The notes under the pieces were generated by a model. It saw only the letters and a program-made list of their open reading frames with translations, did no database searches and was not told where the DNA came from. A stretch of 64,000 nt of DNA. It comes from Actinocatenispora rupis. GTDB taxonomy: Bacteria; Actinomycetota; Actinomycetes; Mycobacteriales; Micromonosporaceae. Shown piece after piece: positions 1 to 6,851 of the stretch. Every line of letters starts with the position of its first letter. Position 1 is the stretch's first letter. Made by a program: the position numbers and the translations under genes. The stretch covers positions 37,419 through 101,418 of the forward strand of contig NZ_BOMB01000009.1 in NCBI RefSeq assembly GCF_016861975.1, read 5' to 3'.

Positions 1-1098
1 CGGGGCGGTCCAGTCCGTCCAGCGGGCCGTCTGCCGGCGCCACAGGGCCGCCGGCATGTGCCGGGTCAGCGCCGTCACCAGCCCGAAGTGCTTCGCCATC
101 AGGTCCGCCTGCTGAAGCCCGGCCCGCGCCATCGCCTGCGTACGGGGCCGGCGCAGCCGCTCGTACTCGGTGAGCCCGACCGGTACGTCGCCGCCGGCGA
201 CCGCGGCGGACAGTACGGCGGCGTCCTCGATCGCCTGGCAGGCGCCCTGACCGAGGTCCGGGGTCTGCGCGTGGGCCGCGTCGCCGAGCAGCGCGACCCG
301 GCCGTGCACGTACCCGGGGAGGGGGTCGAGGACGGTGATGTCGTGGTGCAGCACGGCATCCGGCTTCGTCGCGTCGAGCACGTCGGCGATCGGCGCGTGC
401 CAGCCGGACACCCGGCGGCGCACCTCGGCCAGCTCGTCGGAGTACCGGACGTCGGGGCGCTCGGCGGCGGCGGTGAGGAACCAGTACACCCGGTCGTTGC
501 TCAACGGCAACAGACCGAACTGCAGGTCGCGGTCCATGGTCAGGCCGTCCTCGATCGCGGGCGCGCCGGGGCCGACGACCGCGCGCCACACCGTACGGCC
601 CTCGAAGCGGACCCGCGCGTCCGGCCAGAACCGCTGGCGCAGCACGGAATGCACCCCGTCCGCGGCGACGACCAGGTCCGCGTCGACCGTCCGTTCGCCA
701 CCACCCGTCCGGTACGTGACGGTGCCGTCCTCGACGCCGGTGACCGTGGCGCCCGCCCGCAACGCGTCGGCCGGCAGCGCGTCGCACAGCACCCGGTGCA
801 GGTCCGCGCGATGCACCATGAGCACCGGTACGTCACCGGAATGCTTGTGCCGCAACCACTTCCCGTCCGGCAGCCGGATGCCGGCGCGGGACAGCGCGGT
901 CACGCCGACCGCGCGCACGGCGGCACCGACCCCGATCGCGTCGAGCGCGGACAGCGCGTTCGGCCAGAGGGAGAGGCCGGCGCCGACCTCGCCGAGCACG
1001 TCCGCCCGTTCCAGGACGAGGGGTTCGACACCGACCCGGTGCAGGCCGATCGCCGCGCACAACCCGCCGATCCCGCCCCCGACCACGACCGCCCGCAT
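1..1098 (-). CDS. FAD-dependent monooxygenase, 3' end outside window
   Basis: Group A flavoprotein monooxygenase of the salicylate hydroxylase/UbiH type, expected to hydroxylate a small aromatic substrate using NAD(P)H and O2 in the cytoplasm. The start at 1098 gives MRAVVVGGGIGGLCAAIGL, the GxGxxG Rossmann motif that binds the FAD ADP moiety. Further on it reads VLERADVLGEVGAGLSLWPN, and near its C-terminus GRVALLGDAAHAQTPDLGQG, the GD motif that contacts FAD ribityl/pyrophosphate. About 366 codons are visible and the frame stays open to base 1, so the C-terminus is missing because of the window edge, not because of a mutation. The substrate cannot be told from sequence. It reads away from the long nested hairpin at 1214-1337. 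Confidence 0.9.
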   Translation of the reverse strand, partial: MRAVVVGGGIGGLCAAIGLHRVGVEPLVLERADVLGEVGAGLSLWPNALSALDAIGVGAAVRAVGVTALSRAGIRLPDGKWLRHKHSGDVPVLMVHRADLHRVLCDALPADALRAGATVTGVEDGTVTYRTGGGERTVDADLVVAADGVHSVLRQRFWPDARVRFEGRTVWRAVVGPGAPAIEDGLTMDRDLQFGLLPLSNDRVYWFLTAAAERPDVRYSDELAEVRRRVSGWHAPIADVLDATKPDAVLHHDITVLDPLPGYVHGRVALLGDAAHAQTPDLGQGACQAIEDAAVLSAAVAGGDVPVGLTEYERLRRPRTQAMARAGLQQADLMAKHFGLVTALTRHMPAALWRRQTARWTDWTAP

Positions 1099-1213
1099 CC
1101 GCCGCCCCCGTCCCCGTACGTCCGGTCCGACACGGTCACGCTACGCCCGGCCGACCGGTACGGAACCGTCCCGTGGCGTACGGAACACCGGCCGGACCCG
1201 GGTGCGCCTCAGA

Positions 1214-1337
1214 GGTCCTGACAGAAAGGACTGTCGGCGCCTGGCGGACTCAGGACGACGCTGCCGGTATGCGACTGCACCTCCGCCTTGGCAGCCCCGC
1301 CCTGAGTCTCGCCAGCCCACGCCTTTCTGTCAGGACC
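1214..1337. repeat. 124-bp nested inverted repeat (long hairpin)
   Basis: The element is closed by perfect 16-bp arms: GGTCCTGACAGAAAGG at 1214-1229 and its reverse complement at 1322-1337. Inside lies a second stem, 1241-1254 (CTGGCGGACTCAGG) against 1301-1315, paired except for one bulged base. A third 6-bp stem is GCTGCC (1260-1265) with GGCAGC (1290-1295). All three nest in register, so either strand folds into one rod-like hairpin with two internal loops. It begins right after the TAG of the 152-aa minus-strand gene (1339-1341) and ends about 115 bases before the monooxygenase start. A terminator is possible, but the size and nesting exceed an ordinary terminator; a structured RNA or a miniature inverted-repeat element are alternatives. 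Confidence 0.75.
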
Positions 1338-1338
1338 G

Positions 1339-1797
1339 CTACGGTACGAAGCGGGCCACGCCGCCGGCGAGCGTGCCGTTGCGGCAGGCGAGTTCCGGGC
1401 GGATGAGGGCGCCGCCGGCCGGCAACGCGGCCAGCCCCAGGTCGAGCCCGGCGAGGATCAGCACCCGCCGCTCGCCGCGCGCCAGCGCCGCCCACCCGGC
1501 CGGCAGTTCGACCGGACCGGCCGCCAGCGGACTCGCCGACGGCCACGCGATCGTCAGCTCGTCGCCCGCGCCCAGCGACACCGACCAGCCGTGCAACACC
1601 GGCAGCACCGGTACGCCCAGGTCGAGCACCAGGTCCATGCCGCGCTCCAGCAGCGCCGTCATGAACGCGCTGACGTCCTCGCCGCCCAACGAGCCCACGA
1701 CCGAATGTGCGGTGTCCTCCAGCAGGACGACGCCGTGGTCGCCGCCGGACGCGTCCTCCCAGAGCGCCGTCCGTACGAGCAGATCGATACCGATCAT
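1339..1797 (-). CDS. hypothetical protein, 152 aa
   Basis: No family recognised. The protein starts MIGIDLLVRTALWEDASGG and is acidic and hydrophobic, with no signal peptide, transmembrane segment or catalytic signature that stands out. A GLAALPAGGALIRPELACRN stretch near the C-terminus resembles a short beta-rich domain. The ATG at 1797 has only a weak upstream purine run; an in-frame ATG about 34 codons further upstream (MIIPQH) exists, but its extra N-terminus is Arg/Gly-rich and unlike coding sequence, so the shorter start is preferred. Its stop codon abuts the long hairpin at 1214-1337. Confidence 0.6.
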   Translation of the reverse strand: MIGIDLLVRTALWEDASGGDHGVVLLEDTAHSVVGSLGGEDVSAFMTALLERGMDLVLDLGVPVLPVLHGWSVSLGAGDELTIAWPSASPLAAGPVELPAGWAALARGERRVLILAGLDLGLAALPAGGALIRPELACRNGTLAGGVARFVP

Positions 1798-1952
1798 GCG
1801 ATCACCGCTACCCGGGTGTCCGCGCGGTCGCCCGCGCTCGCCTCCGCTACCTGGTACCGACCACCGTACTTCGGACCGGCGGTGCTGCGGGATGATCATC
1901 GGATTCGCCCCGCCCTCACCACGTTCCGCCACGGTCGCGCCGCGGTCCGGTG

Positions 1953-2348
1953 TCAGGCGGTGGCGACGCCGACCGCGGTCATGATCATGGCCGCGGCGAG
2001 CAGTACGGCACCGCCGACGGTCAGCGTGTTGCCGTGCGACCAGCCGCCGCGCCGCCCGATCGCCAGGTGTACGAAGAACCCGCCGGACTGCGCCAGTACG
2101 CCGACGAGCAGCAGCAGGCACAGGATCCAGCGTGCGGTCACGCCGAGGCCACCGTGCCGGGACAGGTCGAGTACGACGAGGGTCAGGACGAGCAGCACGC
2201 CGGCGTGTGCGTGCCCGGCCCGGAACGCGTTGGTCTGGTGGTCGGTCAGCTTGCCGGTCGGCAGCAGCCGGAGCAGCGAGTAGCCACCGAACATGACGGT
2301 CGGCACGGCGACCAGCGCGATGACGGTGAACAGGGTGATCGGGTCCAT
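1953..2348 (-). CDS. small four-helix membrane protein, 131 aa
   Basis: An integral membrane protein of unknown function with four hydrophobic helices at about residues 3-25, 47-63, 71-90 and 107-128. The N-terminus is MDPITLFTVIALVAVPTVMF. A conserved-looking loop GKLTDHQTNAFRAGHAHAGV separates helices 1 and 2; the His residues HAHAG sit at the start of helix 2. The start at 2348 has a good ribosome site (GGAGGG, about 7 bases upstream). It is preceded by a promoter overlapped by two operator-like palindromes, so it is probably repressed by a TetR- or MarR-type regulator encoded elsewhere. No enzymatic role can be assigned. Confidence 0.8.
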   Translation of the reverse strand: MDPITLFTVIALVAVPTVMFGGYSLLRLLPTGKLTDHQTNAFRAGHAHAGVLLVLTLVVLDLSRHGGLGVTARWILCLLLLVGVLAQSGGFFVHLAIGRRGGWSHGNTLTVGGAVLLAAAMIMTAVGVATA

Positions 2349-2364
2349 GACCGTCCCTCCGATG

Positions 2365-2419
2365 CAATCTTGTCGCTGACCAGATTGCGCCACGGACCTC
2401 ATCTTGTCAATGGCTAGAT
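2365..2419 (-). promoter_or_regulatory. promoter with two matching operator palindromes
   Basis: On the minus strand, TTGACA (plus 2405-2410) and CAATCT (plus 2382-2387) are separated by exactly 17 bp, a good -35/-10 pair for the 131-aa membrane protein. Operator 1 (2365-2387) has CAATCT and AGATTG arms with an inner GTC-gct-GAC. Operator 2 (2401-2419) has ATCT and AGAT arms with GTC-aat-GGC. Both fit ATCT-t-GTC-nnn-GRC-y-AGAT. One covers the -10 and the other the -35 box, the usual arrangement for a dimeric repressor that blocks polymerase. Confidence 0.65.
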
Positions 2420-2448
2420 TTGCTCGCGGGGCGAGAGGCCTGCCGCGG

Positions 2449-3129
2449 TCAGGCGGCGGCGAGCAGCGGTTCCGCCCGGTGCAGCGTGACCGTCGGCGGA
2501 TGCGCCAGCGTGGCCAGCGTCGCGTGGTACCCGACCGGTACCGGCACCGCGGTCAGGTGGATCGGCGCCGACGGCCAGCCGTCCGGCGGCGAGAGCACGC
2601 GCACCGCCTTACCCTCGCAGGACAGCGCCTCGAACGGCACGGTCAGCCCGTGCCCGGTCAACTTGACCGTCGCCTCCTTGCGCGTCCACAACGTCAGGAA
2701 CGGCAGCCCGCTCGCCCGCTCGTCCGCGGTGAGTACCCGGTCGGTCAGGTTGGCGGTGGTCGCCCGGCGGTCGGCCTCCTCCACGTCGAGCCCGACCCGG
2801 CACTCCGCGGACAGTGCCAGCGCGACCAGCGTGCCGCTGTGCGAGACGGAGAAGTCCAGCTCGGGGCGGCCCGCGTAGGACGGCTTGCCGTGCCCGGTGT
2901 CGGCACACAACCGGCAGGTACGGTCGATCACGACGTCCCCGACCGGTACGCCCAGGCGTGCGGCGCCGACGACCCGCTGCACCGCGCGCGACACCACGAA
3001 CAGCCGCCGCGCCGGCTCCGAACGGAACCGCCCGGCCCGCTCGACCTCCGCGTCGGACAGCAGCCGCTCCGCCCGCTCCGCCGCGGACACGTCCGCCGTC
3101 CACACCTCCACCGCCGCCACGCGCGCCAC
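2449..3129 (-). CDS. 4'-phosphopantetheinyl transferase, Sfp type
   Basis: Transfers the 4'-phosphopantetheine arm of CoA to a conserved Ser of carrier proteins, activating NRPS/PKS or fatty-acid synthases. At 226 aa it has the usual Sfp length. Visible signatures are SVSHSGTLVALALS, the Mg-binding VGLDVEE (family GxDxE), and LWTRKEATVKLTG (family WxxKEA..K). An RLFVVSRAVQRVVGAARLGV segment matches the R..Y..aR.alR region. The Cys-rich RTCRLCADTGHGKP loop corresponds to C..C..HGKP in actinobacterial members. It is divergent from the AfsR-type regulator, a pairing that suggests specialised-metabolite control, although no biosynthetic cluster is present here. Confidence 0.93.
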   Translation of the reverse strand: MARVAAVEVWTADVSAAERAERLLSDAEVERAGRFRSEPARRLFVVSRAVQRVVGAARLGVPVGDVVIDRTCRLCADTGHGKPSYAGRPELDFSVSHSGTLVALALSAECRVGLDVEEADRRATTANLTDRVLTADERASGLPFLTLWTRKEATVKLTGHGLTVPFEALSCEGKAVRVLSPPDGWPSAPIHLTAVPVPVGYHATLATLAHPPTVTLHRAEPLLAAA

Positions 3130-3241
3130 GGTACCGACAGCGCCCGGGCCCGGGTACGGAGCGTCGCTCCGACGTGTGGCGGGGCCCGCCGTACCGGCGG
3201 ATCGCCGATCCGTACGTGACCAGGCTTGTTACGGTGCCGGC

Positions 3242-5959
3242 GTGGTGGAGGTGGCGGTCGGGCTGCTCGGGCCGTTCGAGGTCCGGGTCGACGGGCGCGC
3301 GGTGCCCGTACCGGCCGGGCGGCAGCGGGTGCTGCTCGCCGCTCTCGCCCTGTCCGCCGGCCGAGTCGTGTCGGTCGACGCGCTGGCCGAGGCGCTGTGG
3401 GGCGCCGACCAGCCGCACGACCCGCGCAACGCGGTACAGGTGGCGGTGTTCCGGCTGCGGCGGCTGCTCGGCCCGGACCGGGTCCGCACCGTGCCCGGCG
3501 GGTACCGGCTGGATCTGGACCGGGCGTGCGTCGACGCGCTGCGGTTCGTCGACCTCGCCGACGATCCGGAGGCGGCGCTGGCGCTGTGGCGGGGCGAACC
3601 GCTCACCGGCGTGCCGTCCGACGCGCTGCACCGCGACCACGTGCCCGGCCTGACCGAGGCGTACCTGGCGGCGATGGAGCGGCGCGACCCCGTCACGGCG
3701 CTCGCCGACCTGCACGAGCTGACCGCCCGGTACCCGCTGCGCGAGTCGCTGTGGCTGGGCCTGCTCACCGGGCTGGCGCGGACCGGACGGCAGGCCGAGG
3801 CGCTCGCCGGGTACGACCGGGTGCGCCGGCTGCTCGCCGACTCGCTCGGCACCGACCCGTCGCCGGAACTGCGCCGGCTGCACCGCGAACTGCTCGACGC
3901 GGACCTGGCCGGGGCCCGGTCCGGCCGCGGCGATCCGCTGCCGGTGCCGCGGCAGCTTCCGCCGGACCTGGCCGGGTTCACCGGCCGCGACGCGGACCTG
4001 GCCGCCCTCGACGAGGCCGCGTCGGGTGGCCTGGTTCCGTTGCCGGACAACGGTTCCGGCGGTCGGGCCGGCGCGGTGGTGGCGGTGCACGGCGCCGGTG
4101 GCGTCGGCAAGACGGCCCTGGCCGTACGGTGGGCGCACCGGGTCGCCGACCGCTTCCCCGACGGCCAGCTCCACCTCGACCTGCGCGGGTACGGGCCGGA
4201 CGACCCGGTCGCGCCGGACGTCGCGCTCGACGTACTGCTCCGTGCGCTCGGCGTACCGCCGAAGCGGGTGCCGGCGGGAACGGCGGAACGGTCCGCGCTG
4301 CTGCGTACCCGGCTCGCGGACCGGCGGGTGCTGCTGCTGCTCGACAACGCCCGCGACGCCGACCAGGTACGCCCGCTGCTGCCCGGCGGCGCGAACCTGG
4401 TGCTGGTGACCAGCCGCAGCGAGCTGCGCGGCCTCGCCGTACGCGACGGTGCGGTCCGGCACCACCTGCACGAGCTGCCGGACACCGAGTCGGTCGCCCT
4501 CGTCCGCTCGGTACTCGGCGCCGCGCGTACCGCGGGGGAGCCGGCGGCGGTGGCGGAACTCGTTGCGCTGTGCGGAAACCTGCCGCTGGCCATCGTGATC
4601 GCGGCGCAGCAGGCCGCCCGGTACCCGGACTGGGCGCTGGCCGAGTCGGTGGCCGAACTGCGGGCGGCGCGGGACCGGCTCGACGCGCTCGGCGACGGGA
4701 CCGACCCGGCGACCGACCCGCGTACCGTCTTCTCCTGGTCGTACGACGCGCTCGACCCGGACGCGGCGCGCGCGTTCCGTTGCCTGGGCGCGCATCCGGC
4801 GCCGGAGGTCGAGCTGGGCGCGGCGGCGGCGCTGCTCGGGCAGGACACCGGCCCGACCCGGCGGCTGCTGGACCGGCTGGTGTCCGTGCACCTGGTGGGC
4901 CGGTCCGGGCCGCGACGGTACCGGCTGCACGACCTGGTCCACCTGTTCGCCGCGGAACGGGCCGACGCCGACCCGCCCGGCCCCGACGCCACCGCCCGGC
5001 TGCTCGACTGGTACCGGCGGACGGTGGACAACGCGCGGATCGCCGCGTTCGGCTCCGCGCCGGTGGAGACGCCCGGCGACGGGGGGACGTTCACCGACGG
5101 CGCCGAGGCCGTCCGCTGGTACGAGCGGAACCGGCCGACGCTGCTCGCCGTACTCCGGCACGCCCTCGACACCGGGTACGACGCGGCCGTGGTCCGGCTC
5201 GCCTGGCTGCTCCAGGACCTCCAGTCGGCGCGGCACCACGCCGCCGACAAGCTGCGCTGCGCCGACGCCGCCGTACGCGCGGCCGACCGGTCCGGTGACT
5301 CCGTCGACCGGGCCCGCGCGCGGTTCCTGACCGGGTGCGCGCAGCACTCGCTGGGCGCGAACGAGACGGCCATCGACTGGCACCGCCGCGCCCTCGCCGA
5401 ACTGCCGGACGATCCGGGGCTCGCCTCGTCGATCCGGTCCGCGATGGGCCTGGCGCAGCTCGACGCCGGCGACCAGGCCGGCGCGATCGAGTCCCAGTCC
5501 CATTCGGTACGCATCGCGCGCGGTCTCGGTCGCCCGCTGCGGCTGGCGCATTCCCTGCTGAACCTGGCGGTCGCCGAGGACGCCAGCGGCGCGCACGCGC
5601 GTTCGGCCGACCACAACCGGGAGGCGCTCGCCCTCTACCGCGCCGAGTCCGCCACGTACCACGAGGGTCTGGTGCTGGCGAACCTGTCCGAGAACATGCT
5701 CGCCCTCGCCCGGTACGACGAGGCGCTGGCGTACGCCGCCGACGCGCTGCGGGCACTGTCCGATGTGGACGACACGTTCGCGGTGCCGAACGCGCTGATC
5801 GCGCACGGCCGCGCGCTCGCCGCCGTCGGCCGCACCGACGACGCGCGGGCCGCGTACCGGCGCGCGCACGACATCCTGGACCGGGCCGACCAGCCGCGCG
5901 TCGCGGAGGCCGCCGAGCTGCTCGCCGGCCTCGACGCCCCGCAACCCGCCCGGCCCTGA
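3242..5959 (+). CDS. SARP/AfsR-family regulator with NB-ARC and TPR domains
   Basis: Large ATP-dependent transcriptional activator, typically of antibiotic pathways. From the GTG at 3242 the 905-aa protein has an OmpR-like winged helix at about residues 1-90 (VGLLGPFEVRVDGRAVPVP), a BTAD domain at about 95-235 (ends ADSLGTDPSPELRRLHREL), an NB-ARC ATPase at about 270-560 with P-loop GAGGVGKTALA and Walker B RVLLLLDNARD, and C-terminal TPR repeats from about 680 on. The frame is open further upstream, but the extra residues are basic and low-complexity, so the GTG next to the family N-terminus was chosen (3245 is equally possible). No clear Shine-Dalgarno; it may be leaderless, with GTTACGGT just upstream. 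Confidence 0.92.
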   Translation: MVEVAVGLLGPFEVRVDGRAVPVPAGRQRVLLAALALSAGRVVSVDALAEALWGADQPHDPRNAVQVAVFRLRRLLGPDRVRTVPGGYRLDLDRACVDALRFVDLADDPEAALALWRGEPLTGVPSDALHRDHVPGLTEAYLAAMERRDPVTALADLHELTARYPLRESLWLGLLTGLARTGRQAEALAGYDRVRRLLADSLGTDPSPELRRLHRELLDADLAGARSGRGDPLPVPRQLPPDLAGFTGRDADLAALDEAASGGLVPLPDNGSGGRAGAVVAVHGAGGVGKTALAVRWAHRVADRFPDGQLHLDLRGYGPDDPVAPDVALDVLLRALGVPPKRVPAGTAERSALLRTRLADRRVLLLLDNARDADQVRPLLPGGANLVLVTSRSELRGLAVRDGAVRHHLHELPDTESVALVRSVLGAARTAGEPAAVAELVALCGNLPLAIVIAAQQAARYPDWALAESVAELRAARDRLDALGDGTDPATDPRTVFSWSYDALDPDAARAFRCLGAHPAPEVELGAAAALLGQDTGPTRRLLDRLVSVHLVGRSGPRRYRLHDLVHLFAAERADADPPGPDATARLLDWYRRTVDNARIAAFGSAPVETPGDGGTFTDGAEAVRWYERNRPTLLAVLRHALDTGYDAAVVRLAWLLQDLQSARHHAADKLRCADAAVRAADRSGDSVDRARARFLTGCAQHSLGANETAIDWHRRALAELPDDPGLASSIRSAMGLAQLDAGDQAGAIESQSHSVRIARGLGRPLRLAHSLLNLAVAEDASGAHARSADHNREALALYRAESATYHEGLVLANLSENMLALARYDEALAYAADALRALSDVDDTFAVPNALIAHGRALAAVGRTDDARAAYRRAHDILDRADQPRVAEAAELLAGLDAPQPARP

Positions 5960-5965
5960 CGCCCC

Positions 5966-6787
5966 TCAGCCCACGACCACCGGCGCGCCCCGGCGCAACG
6001 TCCCCGGCGACCGCGGAACCAGCCGTACGCCGAACCAGACGTGCCGGTCCCACCGGCGGTGCCGCGCCAACGTACGGATCGGTTCGTGGCCGTGCGCCCG
6101 GGTGTCCGGATCGATCGTCGTCAGGACACACCGGTCGCACAGCTCGCTGACGCGGAAGTCGACGTCGCCGATGCGTACCGAGGTCCAGGTGTCCTCGGCG
6201 AACGGCTCGGCGACCCCGTCGACCACCACGTTCGGCCGGAACCGGCGCATGTCCAGCGGGTCGCCGGCCGGCTCGCCGCGCTCCGCGCGCGTCTCGGAAA
6301 CCCAGTGGTTGAGCCGATCCAGCGACGCCGTCGTGGCCAGCAGCAGCGGGCCGGCATCGGACAGGTTCAGCGGATCGCCCGGCTCGCCACCGTGCTCCGC
6401 CGAGACCGTACGCCGGCGCGGATCGTCCAGCCAGCCCAGCCGTACCGGCTCGCCGAGGACCGCGGTGAGCCAGTCGTCCGCCACCGGACCCGCGGCACGC
6501 ACCGTGTCCAGCCGGGTCACCGCCACCGCCACCGCCGCCCCACCCACCGGGTACGGCACGCGAACCGTCGGACGGCCCGGAGCCGCCAGCGTGAGCCCGT
6601 CCGGCGTCTCCGTCGCCGTGACCGTCAACATCCGGTCGTTCTCCCGCGCCGTCAGGAACTCGCCGCCCGGCAGCACCACCAGCCAGCGCCGGTCACCCCG
6701 CAACCCCCACGGCTCGACCTCCGCCACCGCGACCGCCGTACCCCGCGTCGACTTCACCGGATAGACGTACAGCTCGCTCACCTGCAT
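5966..6787 (-). CDS. MOSC domain protein (YcbX-like)
   Basis: A 273-aa protein with an N-terminal MOSC beta-barrel (about residues 1-120; begins MQVSELYVYPVKSTRGTAV, the family LxxYPVKS signature) and a MOSC domain (about 130-270). The Cys expected to carry sulfur or molybdenum is in RVSELCDRCVLTTIDPDTR. Family members bind molybdenum cofactor and reduce N-hydroxylated compounds or move sulfur. RFRPNVVVDG is the other family-typical motif. It faces the AfsR gene tail-to-tail with only 6 bases between stops, so no terminator of its own fits there. A redox partner is not encoded nearby. Confidence 0.9.
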   Translation of the reverse strand: MQVSELYVYPVKSTRGTAVAVAEVEPWGLRGDRRWLVVLPGGEFLTARENDRMLTVTATETPDGLTLAAPGRPTVRVPYPVGGAAVAVAVTRLDTVRAAGPVADDWLTAVLGEPVRLGWLDDPRRRTVSAEHGGEPGDPLNLSDAGPLLLATTASLDRLNHWVSETRAERGEPAGDPLDMRRFRPNVVVDGVAEPFAEDTWTSVRIGDVDFRVSELCDRCVLTTIDPDTRAHGHEPIRTLARHRRWDRHVWFGVRLVPRSPGTLRRGAPVVVG

Positions 6788-6851
6788 GGCCGCAACGTAG
6801 CCGGGCCCCCACCGTCCCGGCCATGCCCCCGCTCACACCCGCAACCGGCGT

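Noticed and set aside
58..1984. Long plus-strand open frames across the monooxygenase
   Set aside because: Low-complexity Arg/Pro/Ala products; the minus strand has clear FAD-binding motifs over the same bases.
2609..5944. A minus-strand frame of about 1,100 codons over the AfsR gene
   Set aside because: Antisense shadow without motifs; AfsR domains are unambiguous on the plus strand.
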